Made by a program: the position numbers and the translations under genes | Assembly: GCF_019175385.1 (NCBI RefSeq) | Contig: NC_083340.1 | Location: 22,332,336 to 22,396,335 of the forward strand | Direction: 5' to 3' | DNA: 64,000 nucleotides | Source: Lycium barbarum | Taxonomy: Eukaryota > Streptophyta > Magnoliopsida > Solanales > Solanaceae | Shown here: in pieces, positions 1 to 10,999 of the stretch | Numbering within the stretch: the first letter of the stretch is position 1 | Layout: the number at the start of each line of letters is the position of its first letter | The notes under the pieces: model-generated | What the model was told of the DNA's origin: nothing | The model's database searches: none | What the model saw: the letters and a program-made list of their open reading frames with translations, nothing else

Positions 1-2161
1 TTCCTTCCAAGTTTGGGATCGTAAGGGGGTGGAGGAATATACATGTTTGCATACTTCTCTGGGACTTCCCTTTCTAACTCTGGAGGGAATACATTAATAG
101 TTTCACCAAATGCAAGAATGTAAGACTGAACTTTATACATGGGCGAGGAATACTCGTAGATACTTGAGCCATAATCAGGTCCGTACTTCAATCTCAAGGT
201 TGCCATCGCGTGAGCGGGCAGCAATTTCACCAAGTCGTACTTTTTATAAGTACATGCTTTGTTCAGTAGTTTGACTTTGGCAGTTAGGCCACTGCCGACT
301 ACGGTGAACTCGTTGGTATTCCCGTTTATATTATTGACAAACAAGGAGTCACCCTCATTCATATTTTCCCTTAGCGTCTTTTCAGCCGAAGGCACAAATA
401 AATTGATTGAACTGCTGCTATTTGCACGCCTTTGCCTGAAAATTTCAGCAAACCTCCTAGAAATGGAAGTGACTAAGGCAGTCACAGGGTACTCTCTTTC
501 ATCCCTCAACATTGATTTAGCGACTCAGCAATGTTTGTGGTCATGCATCATACCTATTTTCTGGAAAATATGCCCTGCTTCACTTGTCAAATTCAATATC
601 AAACTCGAGGCAATTAGCAGCTTAGGGGCATTTATCCCTTAATTGCTGAAAATGTTCATTGATTCCTAGTAACCATATGCCTTTGCTGCATCATAGTATA
701 CATAAAGAGAATCTCCACATTGGAAATTTTTTCAAAGGATATCCCCAAGATGCTTCATGCATAGTTTATGGTGAGCATGCTTAAAAATTTTGGAAACATC
801 GTTGGCTATGCTCTTGTGCCTATCAGAGATCATGCACAAGTCTGGTTCATCGGCGATTATGTACCTCAGCTGCTCGAAAAAGTAGGTCCAAGATTCATCA
901 CACTCCTTGTCCGCCACGCAAAAAGCAATTGGATAGATATGGTTCTCAGTATCCTGTGCGACAGCGAACAACAACACACCCTCATACTTGCCATATAAAT
1001 GTGTGCTGTCAATGGCAATAAACTTTCGCATTTGTTTATATCGTCAAATGCAAGCTCCGTAAGCTACGAAGTAATATTTGAACCTGTCTGCATCATCAAG
1101 ACTAATGCAAATTCTGGAACCTGGATTTAGATTTTCAACCATGTCGAATAAGCCGGTAAGTAAGCATACTCGTGCTCCGGTGTCCCCCCTAACCATGTTC
1201 TTAGCCGTTACACCTGCCTTCCAACACACCAATAGCTTAGTTTGCAATGGAACTCCCTGAAAACCGTCCTCTGGATTTCCTTTGTCGTTGGTCCTTTGTT
1301 GTCAATATAGTCATTCATCAAGACTGATGCAAGGACAACTACCGAGGCATGCTTATGAGTGCTCATAACGTATTCAACCCCGCAAGTGTGATCACTAACA
1401 TACTTATAAATGCGAAACCTATCCGAGTTGTCGTACTTATTGGCCCACAACATCCAACCACAATCAGGAGAGGTGCATTCCACCTTATAATATTTGTTGT
1501 TACTCTTATTTGGTTTAAAACAAAACAAGGTCTTGCAGCTTTCTTCAATAAAACCTTTAAATACTCTTTGTTCTCAAATGTTTGCCGACAGTAAAATTCC
1601 ATCATTGAAGTTGTGGTTGCTTTGTGAACCACTTGGTAGCTGCCTATCACCCCTATCATTTCCATCACACTCTTCGTCATCACTATCAGGATCATCCATA
1701 TCCATAAAATAATCACTCATGCCCTCATGTTGTATTGAAGCTTCATCGGCTGGCGGCTGTGGCAGTGGTGGGTCTGTGGGTGGGGGTGGTGCTGCTGATG
1801 TAGAACCAACCTGAGACCTCTCAACAACATTTATTATTAAAACAGGCCAAGAACCATCAATAGCAACATCAAGCATGTACAATACCACCTGTCTATCATT
1901 TGTTATAAAAGAAGGATGGTTTTTTCCACCGGTGGGCAAAGCATTATTAATCATGTAGCTAATGCGCAAGTCTCTAGGCTCACAATTTAACTCCCTGCTT
2001 TCCATGACACTTGTAACCAAGTCATTATACGTAACATTGCAACGCACCACAACTGGCACTGTCACCTTGCTCACAGAATTCCAATTCCAACATTTTGGGG
2101 TCTCTTCCCATTCACCCATGTAATCACCGCCTACTATAATATATTCTGCAATCGACGCCAT
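1..2161 (-). pseudogene. Mutator-like (mudrA-type) transposase, decayed, cut by window edge
   Basis: Reading minus from an ATG at 2161, collinear pieces of a plant MULE transposase appear in different frames. An N-terminal plant-MULE domain spans 2161-1574. The MuDR DNA-binding region spans about 1600-1208, with motifs such as NKYYKVECTSPDCGW and HTCGVE. A linker lies at 1247-1044. The DDE core spans 1031-732, with first Asp in AIDSTHL and second Asp in ISDRH. NIAESLN near 535 carries the presumed catalytic Glu. The C-terminal part runs to base 1 and off the window. At least four frameshifts join these pieces, and there are stops between 730 and 530. The SWIM zinc finger near 235-200 reads CTY and LLPAH where CxC and PCxH are expected, so two zinc ligands are lost. 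A functional transposase would bind element ends and catalyse cut-and-paste in the nucleus; this copy cannot encode one. Family assignment is firm; the other end is outside the window. Confidence 0.9.
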
Positions 2162-3079
2162 AGTAAAATATATAATAGACTATGACTTTGGTCTATGCCT
2201 GGTCGATGACTCGTTGATGATTGTGGTCTATTACTGAGCGGAGAGATATACCAGATGCAGAACCAAAAAGAGCAGGGATAAAGCTCTTACCAATTGCGAA
2301 CTGAGGTATTTGAGTGGAGAATTGATGGAATGAGGTCGGAATTTTCGCCGAAAAAGTGAGTTTTTACAGCAATGAGGAAAGCTCATTCTCAACGATTTCT
2401 ACCAGATTTTACTTGCAATGGCTGAACTATGGAAGCTTTCCGTCGTTGGGGACCGATTATCCGGTGTAAAGCCGAAATTTTCGCCGGAAAAATGGTCTGA
2501 AAACTGCAAAAAACGAGAGCTTTTGGAGGGAAATATTTTATTTTTTATTTCTATTTCTGGTAATAAAAATGTTGGGGCTGTGGGGGAAAAGTGTAATTTT
2601 TAAAACTTTGAGGTTAGGGTTTGACACAGTAGTTCTCTAACATGCTGACATCATAAATGGTGGCTAAAGCATCAGTTTCTGAACACTTATAGTCTTTTGG
2701 CAACTTTTCAATATGGCCTTTTGGCCAACTTCCCGTAGTTTGTGCGAACAGAGACAATATGAGATTTCAAATTACTTTATAGTTTCAATATTTCACAAAA
2801 TAATCTAATAGACTACATCCCTATAGCTAGCACTTGGAAATTTGGAGCAAATGGGAGCATTGGAACTCTCGTTCAACAAGTTTGGAGGTTATTCTGATAA
2901 AATTATTAATAAGAATAGTTCACTATTAAAAAAGGGTAAATTAAACAAATTGGAATTATTTTACATTAACAACTAGTAAGAAATAGGTGAAGAATTATTA
3001 CAAAATAACCAAAACAATTAAAAGGTGAGGGTAATATCATAAAACACAGTAAGAGGTCTATGAAATTATCTCTTTTAAG
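2162..3079. other. 5' flank of the MULE pseudogene, then AT-rich DNA
   Basis: No gene is visible. The first 570 bp are probably the untranslated leader side of the MULE transposase. On the minus strand a GGGAAGTTGGCC motif ending at 2734 resembles a MULE terminus; the 9-kb MULE in this window also begins GGGAA. Its other end lies outside the window, so no target duplication can be checked. From 2760 to 3079 the DNA is AT-rich with no recognised feature. Confidence 0.4.
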
Positions 3080-3087
3080 TTTTCATA

Positions 3088-3581
3088 GAGTGAATAACTT
3101 AAAAAGTCATTGAACTATAGCAAATGTCTCACCAAAGTCACTTATATTTAATTAAAAAAAAAGAAGAAAATATCCTAAGGCACAACGTAAAAAAAAAGAA
3201 GAAAATATCCTAAGGCACAACATAATGTTTACAGCTAATTAGATTGAAACAGAGAGTTAATTAAGTGCAGAATATTTACAAAGTTAATTAAAAAAATATC
3301 CTAAAGGACAAATAGGTAAAATTATTATTTTTTATATTAATAATAATTAGGTTAAAAAAAGTATCATAAAAAAATAAAAATAAGAGAGGCGAGTAAACCA
3401 CAAAAGAAGAAAGTGTTACAAAATTAAACTTAGGGAGATTTACGTAATTATTTCTTTAATTTTTTGGATATAATGACTTTATAGGTACCTAACTTTGAAT
3501 AACATTTTTAATATAAAACAAATATAAATAACTTTATTGAGACATTTGCTATAGTTCAATGACCTTTTAAGTTATTCACTG
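3088..3581. mobile_element. hAT-type MITE, 494 bp
   Basis: The ends form a long terminal inverted repeat: GAGTGAATAACTTAAAAAGT at the left and the complement of CAGTGAATAACTTAAAAGGT at the right, continuing for more than 40 bp. The element is flanked by an 8-bp direct repeat, TTTTCATA, at 3080-3087 and 3582-3589. An 8-bp TSD with a (C/G)AGTG terminus fits the hAT superfamily. There is no coding capacity. It sits about 300 bp beyond the PPO stop codon. Confidence 0.85.
3154..3223. repeat. 35-bp tandem duplication inside the hAT MITE
   Basis: An A-rich unit ending ATATCCTAAGGCACAAC occurs twice in direct tandem with a 35-bp period and almost no differences. This suggests a recent local duplication, for example by slippage at the A-run. 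Confidence 0.8.
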
Positions 3582-3786
3582 TTTTCATACTAATATTTGG
3601 ACTGGTCATTTTAAGGCTAATTAAGTCGTAAAATATCATACATTAGATTAAATTCTACCATTCAACGATTAGATCATGTTTCATTATACATACGCCGTTT
3701 TGTTTCACCATAGAATTTTGACATCGAAACTAAGCCCAGAATAAAGAAATGAGATTGATGACAGAAATTTGCATGGAGGCAAATAT

Positions 3787-3792
3787 TTTATT
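3787..3792 (-). terminator. Candidate polyadenylation signal of the PPO gene
   Basis: AATAAA on the minus strand, about 105 bp after the PPO stop codon, at a normal 3' UTR distance in an AT-rich context. Plant poly(A) signals are loose, so this is only a candidate. Confidence 0.45.
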
Positions 3793-3897
3793 TCAGATCT
3801 AGCAACAACTAGAAAGATAGCTGACATTTTTAACAGAAATAAAAACAAAACCGCACACTGCAGTTTAATTTTGGCACCATAGCCACCACACCAGGAC

Positions 3898-5655
3898 TTA
3901 ACACTCCACAAGCTTGATCTCCGCACTGTCAATGGAGATACCTTCGCCACCTTTCTTTGGAACCAGAGTTACCGCAATAGTGTCTTCATCTTCCAGGCCA
4001 TTGTCCTCCAACAGTTCAGTGATGGCCAGCTGGAAAGTAACACTCGTAACATGAGTCGTATTATCTCCATGAACATGTGGCAAGCTAGTATAGCTCCCCG
4101 CGAACTCTGACTTGTCAAGCTCATCAGCATTCACAGTCTTGTCCACGTTAAGGAACACATCGAACCTTATATATTTGCTATCATCATACTGTATCTTGTT
4201 GAATGTCAGCATCTCCTCCTGTTCATTTTTCTCCTGTGAAGTCCTTGACGAAGCCGGCCTATTGATGGAAAAGGAAATGGCTCTGTCCAGCTTCGCGAGT
4301 GGGAATACCTTGCTGGCTGGTGGAAGTGAACCTGTATTCACTTTCCCTGTTGTGGTCTTTCTTATTGGCTTAAAGTTACGCCATGGGGTGGGCATTGGCG
4401 CGTAATCATACCCCATCTTTTTAGTGTCCAAACAGTCTCGGACTTTCACACGGAAAGGGTTGCGATTTTCATCGTAGAAAAAGAACTCTGAGTTCAACCA
4501 ATCTTTTTGTGTCAGATCCCTTCTTTTGCCTCCGGTTTGTTTCCACTCGGACCACATCCGGTCCACATTGGCATGGTGGCAATAGAAAACCGGGTCTAAA
4601 CCAGCAGAGTAGAAATTACCCATATTCTCACCATGTGGCTGCCTAGGGTTGTCACCGGTCCAGATGTGGATAGGAGTATGAGGAATATTTTCAATAGTTC
4701 CCATCCCTGGACTTGGATCAGTTCCCAGAGGGTAAGGCTGACCAAAGAACAGCAACGGGCATGGAGCATTAGTTATCATTTGACGGTACATTAGAGTTAA
4801 GTTATTAGTCATCGTTTGGAGTTGAGTTGTTTGGACCTCGTCACCGAAATGACCAAGATCGACTATGGTTCCGTTGCGGTGACTTTGGTTACGTTTCTCG
4901 TCATAAAGGGAAGAGCCTGGAACATCGAACATGGGAGGCAAACGCATACCCTTTGGATGGTCCCAGTTCCAATATGGCAAACCAAATGTTGGGTCATTGA
5001 TTAAAGAGCCCAAGATTCTCTCATAGAAGTACAAGTACCATCTATGGAAAGGAAAGAAAAGCCAAGAGAAGTGCACTTGCAACTCTTTGCCACCAACTTT
5101 GTAAGCACCATTGCAGTAAGCACAATGGATATTGGCTTGTTGCTTGAACCCAAGAGGGTCAAAAGGGTCTTTGTCAAGTTCCCTCATTCGGCTAGTGGCC
5201 AATTGGTACTTGGCAATGTACTCCTCATCGGCAGCATGAGCAGGCGGACGGATACGGAGTTTAGTCATAGAAGGGAACTTGTAATATGGAACGCTGTCCA
5301 AATCTTCAGGTTTAGGAGGGCAACAACTGTATGACACCTCCTCTTTGTCATTTATATGAGCTCTACTACAAGATTTGAGATCAGGGGGTGGTATAGGAGA
5401 AGCAGTGGCTAATGGTGCAAGATTAGCAGCACCATAGAGCCCTCCTAAACCAAGAAGCACATTTCTCCTATCAACACCATCAAGGTTCTTTTCATGCTCG
5501 CCAGAGTTGTTGGCGTTGCATGAAACCTTGAAACTTTGACTACGCCTTCCATGGAGGAAAAGCTGGGAGGGTTTTGCTACGAAAGATGTGTTGGTGAAGG
5601 AAGAAGAGAGGGTTTTGTTGGTGCATAATGGTAGAGTAGTAGTAGAAGAAGCCAT
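3898..5655 (-). CDS. PPO: Polyphenol oxidase (catechol oxidase), chloroplast precursor, 585 aa
   Basis: Type-3 dicopper enzyme that oxidises o-diphenols to o-quinones with O2 in the thylakoid lumen; in Solanaceae it acts in wound and herbivore defence and browning. Residues 1-45 are a Ser/Thr-rich stromal transit peptide. R63-R64 followed by a hydrophobic stretch and ATA is a twin-arginine lumen signal, so the mature protein probably starts near residue 85. CuA ligands are H177, H195 and H204; C181 is placed for the Cys-His thioether with H195. CuB ligands are H326, H330 and H360. E322 fits the waterkeeper Glu, and the residue after the first CuB His is T327, common in plant catechol oxidases. 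A DWL domain starts at D385 and a KFDV-type domain (here RFDV, 497-500) follows. One uninterrupted exon of normal family length with no lesion, as usual for Solanaceae PPO genes. The ATG is the first in frame after the TATA box. Confidence 0.97.
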   Translation of the reverse strand: MASSTTTLPLCTNKTLSSSFTNTSFVAKPSQLFLHGRRSQSFKVSCNANNSGEHEKNLDGVDRRNVLLGLGGLYGAANLAPLATASPIPPPDLKSCSRAHINDKEEVSYSCCPPKPEDLDSVPYYKFPSMTKLRIRPPAHAADEEYIAKYQLATSRMRELDKDPFDPLGFKQQANIHCAYCNGAYKVGGKELQVHFSWLFFPFHRWYLYFYERILGSLINDPTFGLPYWNWDHPKGMRLPPMFDVPGSSLYDEKRNQSHRNGTIVDLGHFGDEVQTTQLQTMTNNLTLMYRQMITNAPCPLLFFGQPYPLGTDPSPGMGTIENIPHTPIHIWTGDNPRQPHGENMGNFYSAGLDPVFYCHHANVDRMWSEWKQTGGKRRDLTQKDWLNSEFFFYDENRNPFRVKVRDCLDTKKMGYDYAPMPTPWRNFKPIRKTTTGKVNTGSLPPASKVFPLAKLDRAISFSINRPASSRTSQEKNEQEEMLTFNKIQYDDSKYIRFDVFLNVDKTVNADELDKSEFAGSYTSLPHVHGDNTTHVTSVTFQLAITELLEDNGLEDEDTIAVTLVPKKGGEGISIDSAEIKLVEC

Positions 5656-5692
5656 TGTCGGGATGAGTGATTTTAGCTTGAAGGGTTGAACC

Positions 5693-5703
5693 TTTATTTA
5701 TAC
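5693..5703 (-). promoter_or_regulatory. TATA box of the PPO gene
   Basis: GTATAAATAAA on the minus strand, about 38 bp upstream of the PPO ATG. This implies a very short 5' leader. Only about 210 bp of apparently native promoter remain between here and the transposon that starts at 5912. Confidence 0.7.
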
Positions 5704-6429
5704 TACACAATTTGTAAAGGTGGCTTGTACAAACGTGAAACATGGAGCTTACTGTAAATCTTATCTTTTAGTAGGAATAATTGCGAGAAAGACTAAACGT
5801 AAATGTGCATACAAAGAATAGAAAAAAGGTTATCACGTTTCTGACCACATGTGCATGAAGGATATTTGATCTGGTATAAGCTAATGAAGAAATTCAGAAT
5901 TAGGATACTTAGTAGGCGTTTGGCCAACCCATGGTTTGAAACCATGGTTCCAAATCACAGTTTGGACATAAGTTTGGAACGAGTCCGGAGCTTAAAAGGC
6001 ACAAATTTGAACCAAATTTTTTAAAAGAATTTGTGGCCTACGCAATAAACCAAAATGGATTAATCGTGTAGTCCTACACAATTTACCCATTTTTTAACTG
6101 TTTCCGTCTTTCCGTCCGTGAAGTTTTAAAAAAAAACAAAAAAACTAAAGGGCAAATCGTATCCCACTACACGATTTGCGCAAAATTCTTTTTGCAAATC
6201 GTGTAGATGTACACGATTTGCAAAATTAATTTTGGCAAATCGTGTACATGTACACGAGTTAACTCATCCCACGTCAATGAATTCAATGAGCAATTTTAGT
6301 TTAATTCAATGAGCAATATCCCACGTCAATGAAGCTGTAACAATAACTTTTATGCCTTTAGCTAAACATTTAATCACTTTGTACAATAAACAAATTGCTA
6401 TTATTTGTACAATAAACAAATTGCTATTA

Positions 6430-6714
6430 CTCCCTCCGTCTCAAATTATTTGTCGTGGCTATTAAAAATAGTTGTCTCAAATTATTTATCGTTTTAAAAG
6501 TTCAACACAAAATTAATTTTTTTTTTTCCATTTTACCCTTAGTAAAATTTTGTTATTAATGAAGATGACATGCATATATGAGAGTCAACATTTAATGAAG
6601 ATAAATTATAATTTAGATATAAATAAGGGTAAAGTAGTCAAGACTCCCTCCTAATTAACATTTCTTAAGAGTCGTATAAAATAAAAAACGATAAATAATT
6701 TGAAACGGAGGGAG
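6430..6714. mobile_element. Stowaway MITE in left foldback arm
   Basis: Starts CTCCCTCCGTCTC and ends with the complement ACGGAGGGAG, the Stowaway (Tc1/mariner) signature. A TA precedes the left end; the matching right-hand dinucleotide has changed to CA. No coding capacity. Confidence 0.85.
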
Positions 6715-6924
6715 CATTATATTTCATTATTCAAACATGTATAGTTAACTATCGATCAATTACAAAACTATTTTAGCTTTAATATGATATAGAAGGTGGA
6801 CTTCTTGTACTCGCTATTTCATCAGGAAAAAAATTATCCTTTCAAAATCATATTAAAGCTAAAATAGTTTTGAATTGATCGATAGTTAACTATACTATAC
6901 ATGTTTGAATAATGAAATATGATG

Positions 6925-7210
6925 CTCCCTCCGTCTCAAATTATTTATCGCTTTTTTATTTTACACGTCTCTTAAGAAATGTTAATTAGGAGGGAGTCTT
7001 GACTACTTTACCCTTATTTATATCTAAAATATAATTTATGTTCATTAGATGTTTACTCTTATATATGTATGCCATCTCCATTAATGACAAAATTTTACAA
7101 AGGGTAAAATGAAAAAAAATTAATTAATTTTGTCTTGAACTTCTAAAACGATAATTAATTTGAGACAACTACTTTTAGTAGCCACGACAAATAATTTGAG
7201 ACGGAGGGAG
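6925..7210. mobile_element. Stowaway MITE in right foldback arm (mirror copy)
   Basis: Inverted copy of the MITE at 6430-6714, with CTCCCTCCGTCTC and GACGGAGGGAG ends. Its flanks match those of the left copy in inverse order, so it was duplicated with the foldback arm rather than inserted independently. Confidence 0.85.
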
Positions 7211-8053
7211 CAATAGCAATTTGTTTATTGTACAAAGTGATTAAATGTTTAGCTAAAGGCATAAAAGTTATTGTTACAGTTTCATTGACGTGAGATATTG
7301 CTCATTGAATTAAACTAAAATTGCTCATTGAATTCATTGACATGGGATGAGTTAAATCGTGTACATGTACACGATTTGCAAAAGATTTTTTCACAAATCG
7401 TGTAGTGGTATACGATTTGCCCTTTATTTTTATTTTTTTAAACTTCACGGACGGAAAGACGGAAGCAGTTAAAAAATGGGTAAATCGTGTAGGACTACAC
7501 GATTAACCCATTTTGGTTTATTGCTTAGGCCACAACCCCTTTTGGAAATTTTGGTCCAAATTTGTGCCATTTAGGCTCCGGACTCCGTTTGGAACCATGG
7601 TTTCAACTTTTTAAAATATAAAATTTAACTCATAAGTTTATATTTTGTAAAAAAAGACATATAAGTTGGTAGATATTTTTAACAATTACCCCCATCAATC
7701 ATTTACCAATCTCATTAACTTCTACCAATCTTTATTTATGTCTACCAACCTTTAATTTATGTGGGAAGATTATATTAAAGAGTAGTTACATTACTATTCA
7801 TGTTAAATTTTCGTTTTTATTGAACTAAAATTTGATTAATTGATGTTGCATTTTTTAGAAAGGCCTTCTAGCAGTGTACTAATTTTGTTATAAACTATGA
7901 TTTGCTCATTTGGTAAGATTATATAAGAATTGAGAATGTTTTGATAGTTTTCACAATTTATGGGGTTTTTATGCCTATAAGAAAAAATACAACTTAAAAT
8001 GTTCAAATTGTATGTCCAAACATGGTTTCAAACCATGTCCAAACGGGGCCTTA

Positions 8054-9324
8054 CTTTGTACTTGCTTTTTGGACAATATTTGTTGAAGTTTGGAAAACAA
8101 AAAGAGTATTTAAAGTTGTAGTGAAGGTATAGTTTGGACAATGTTGTGTTTGAACATGAAAATTACTTGAAAAAAAAGCTACTCCTAAAATTTTATGAGT
8201 GAAATCAATATTTCATTCAACAAATACTGTTCAAACTAATTTTTCAAATATTTATTTGAATTTCTTTCCGAATATTTGAAATAATATCTATCTAATTAAG
8301 TCGGCCTTAAATAAGCAAATCTACCTCTAATGTGCATGGACGACGCGCGAGAAAGAGCAATTGACAAGTCATCATCCTTCCAAAACTTTGATCTCTATAT
8401 TTTGTTTTCCACTTACAAGTCACACTTGCTTATATTTTATGATCATAACTTTTGTATGCTTATGCAGTATAGTAACTATATCTTTCCATGCCATTATATT
8501 AATATCTTTTAACTAAATCAGTAGGACTATTAAGTGAAGACTTAACAAAATAAACCGGTAGAAAGTTTTGTGCAACAAGTGCGCTTTATATACATCTGTC
8601 TGCAACCACTTGCTCAATTCTTTATGTTGATTTTACAGCTAGCTTTTTCTACATATAGTAAGGTATTTACATGTACAAAGCTTTTACTACAGTAACTGTT
8701 AATTCAAGGAACAAAACAATAAAGGAGATCCTTAGTGGGAAGGTATGGTTTTAAATTATTGAGATTTGAGTTATTCGAAAGTAGTGGAAAAAGGAATACA
8801 GCATGGGGCCACAGAGGGCAATGACGGATCCGGCAATGACAGCACAAGTTGTGTCAAAACTAAATGATCAAATTCAATTGTCACCAACCTACATCAATCA
8901 ACCTACAGGAGGAAACACACCTCACCAATTTTTTTTTTTTCCGGTAATAGTTATTGTCACAAAAATATTTATCAACAATTGATTAATGTTATTAGATTCA
9001 AGGTCGGTAAAGCCTTTAGCGACATTTATTGTTAGGACTGAAGTTTGATATTACCGGTTATAATTAATTCTAAAATATAATTAGCGATAATTAAGTATTA
9101 TCTTAAATTAATTGCCGCTAAAAATATATTTTGTTGTAGTGAAATTAAACCTACCCATCTTGACTCAACTACACAGCCAAACATAATAAATATCAATGAG
9201 GATTTGGGCGGAGGAGGATCGTGGTTGTTGGGAAGTAAAGGAATTGGAGTTATTCTTGTGGGTCATGGCTTGCTAATTCCGTATTGTTGGCTTGGCGGGT
9301 TTGTTCTGGGCTTTTCTATTTGGA
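8054..9324. other. AT-rich intergenic DNA, no gene recognised
   Basis: Short open frames only, none resembling a known protein. A TTTATATACA motif near 8585 is TATA-like but leads to no recognisable transcript. The stretch 8940-9145 contains CCGGTAATA and TATTACCGG-like ends, which hints at a degenerate MITE; boundaries are not clear. Confidence 0.4.
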
Positions 9325-9739
9325 AAATTTATGAAGCCGTCACTTTTGTAGGATAAAAAAAAAAATTGAACTAAACTAATACAAAAATATATATATATAT
9401 AAATAAGTTTCACGCACTAATTTAGTGTGTGAAAGGACCAAACTGAAAAAAAAACAGTTTGACCTTTCACGCACAAAGTTTGTGCGTGAATCAGCCCACC
9501 AAAATTTTCCCACCAAACTTTTGACCACAATAGGACACTTTTTGATAAAGTATGAACATGTCAATGTTTTAGAGAGAATATATTAATAGAATAAAAATAT
9601 TAAAGTTAAGATCAGAGAGAGAATAAAAAAATGATTAATAAGCTGGCACAACCAATTTGACAACCGCCACCCTCCACCTCCAGCCGGCTGCCCTCCATCG
9701 CCGCCGCCTTGTACCAACTTTATTTTTTGCAATATTTAG

Positions 9740-10304
9740 TATTTTTTTCATACTTTGACCAACGATTAGTCGTGTGTCAAGACTCCGAAACGTCAATATT
9801 TTATATAGAACCTGATATTTTTTTTTGCGTACAATAATGTAGGTCCAATACATCAAGGATACGTAGACGTTCGGATAGTCATTTTAGGGGTTGAAAAGGT
9901 GCCCGAAGTAAGTTTTGTTTGAAAAAAACTTAATGTTTTTTCCATACTTTGACCAACGATTAGTCGTGTGGCAAGACTCCGAAACGTCAATATTTTATAT
10001 AGAACCTAATATTTTTTTTTGCGTACTATAATGTAGGCTCAATACATCAAGGATACGTAAACGTTTGGATCGTCATTTTAGGGGTTGAAAAGGTGCCCGA
10101 AGTAAGTTTTGTTTGAAAAAACTTAGTATTTTTTCCATACTTTGACCAACGATTAGTCATGTGTCAAGACTCCGAAACGTCAATATTTTATATAGAACCT
10201 GATATTTTTTAATGCGTACTATAATGTAGGCTCAATACATCAAGGATACGTAAACGTTCGGATCGTCATTTTAGGGGTTGAAAAGGTACCCGAAGTAAGT
10301 TTTC
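9740..10304. repeat. Three tandem copies of a ~194-bp unit inside the foldback
   Basis: The landmark CATACTTTGACCAACGATTA starts at 9749, 9943 and 10136, giving periods of 194 and 193 bp. Copies differ by scattered substitutions. Each also carries CTCCGAAACGTCAATATT and TCATTTTAGGGGTTGAAAAG. Confidence 0.9.
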
Positions 10305-10344
10305 TCGACATATAAAGCTGATTAATTTTCTCGACATATAAAGT

Positions 10345-10515
10345 TGGTACTGTTTCTATAACGCAGTATTTTACTGCGTTATAGATTTTTTTTTTTTGGT
10401 ATTGTTTCTATAACGCAGTATTTTGCTTCTATAACGCAGTAAAATACTGCGCTATAGCACTTAACGGCTCCGTCTTCGTGAAGTGCTATAGCGCAGTATT
10501 TTACTGCGCTAAAGA
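10345..10515. repeat. Nested short palindromes at the foldback centre
   Basis: Repeated hairpin-forming segments such as ACGCAGTATTTTACTGCGT and GCGCAGTATTTTACTGCGC. Two larger inverted copies meet near a spacer reading AACGGCTCCGTCTTCGTGAA. Confidence 0.75.
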
Positions 10516-10999
10516 TACTTTGGAAACTTTTTTTTTTATTGGGGTATTTTGGTTCAAAGTGATTTTTTTTTTGGGCATTTTGGTTCCGAATCTAAATTAA
10601 GGAGCAAGAGAAGGTGGCGGCGGCGGAGGGCAGCCGGCTGGAGGTGGAGGGTGGCGATTGTCAAATTGGTTATGTCAGCTTATTAGTCATTTTTTTATTC
10701 TCTCTCTGATCTTAACTTTAATATTTTTATTCTATTAATATATTCTCTCTAAAACATTGACATGTTCATACTTTATCAAAAAGTGTCCTATTGTGGTCAA
10801 AATTTTGGTGGGCTCATTCACGCACAAATTTTGTGCGTGAAAGGCCAAACTGCAGTTTGGTCCTTTCACGCACTAAATTAGTGCGTATTTAGTGCGTGAA
10901 ACCTATTTATGTTTTTTTTTTTTTGTGTTAGTTTGATTCAACTTTTTTTTTTGTCCTACAAAAGTCGCGAATTCAAAATTTATTTGGTGTAGCTATCTC

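Larger units (their letters stand above)
5981..7586. mobile_element. Mutator-type foldback element, 1.6 kb, inserted in the Tourist-like element
   Basis: Two arms of roughly 740-810 bp (5981-6790 and 6850-7586) are near-perfect inverted copies around a spacer of about 60 bp. Termini are GAGTCCGGAGC and GCTCCGGACTC. Both sides carry the 9-bp direct repeat GTTTGGAAC (5972-5980 and 7587-7595), the TSD length of Mutator-like elements. No coding capacity. Each arm contains a Stowaway MITE at the mirrored position and copies of the short palindrome CGTGTACATGTACACG. If transcribed, the RNA would fold into a long hairpin. Confidence 0.85.
5912..8050. mobile_element. Tourist-like (PIF/Harbinger-type) element upstream of PPO, split by a foldback
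   Basis: Ends are similar inverted sequences. The left has GCGTTTGG and then CATGGTTTGAAACCATG; the complement of the right has GCCCCGTTTGG and the same CATGGTTTGAAACCATG. They are flanked by TTA at 5909-5911 and 8051-8053, the 3-bp TSD typical of Tourist/PIF-Harbinger MITEs. The bases outside the inner insertion (5912-5980 and 7596-8050) form a non-coding element of roughly 0.5 kb. It begins about 255 bp upstream of the PPO start codon. Confidence 0.65.
9325..10985. mobile_element. Long foldback element with GC-rich subterminal arms
   Basis: Left arm (about 9342-9715) and right arm (about 10600-10965) are inverted copies. Outer ends are ACTTTTGTAGGA and TCCTACAAAAGT. Inner landmarks in both arms are palindromes built on TTCACGCACTAA and CACGCACAAA, a motif GGGCAGCCGGCTGGAGGTGG, and CTCTCTCTGATCTTAAC. 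Weaker similarity extends a few bases outside both ends, so the boundary is approximate, and I found no clear TSD. No coding capacity. Class is unresolved; it resembles other plant foldback DNA elements. Confidence 0.75.

Noticed and set aside
2418..2603. 61-codon plus-strand open frame
   Set aside because: Low similarity to anything known, and it lies in the leader region of a dead MULE; probably chance.
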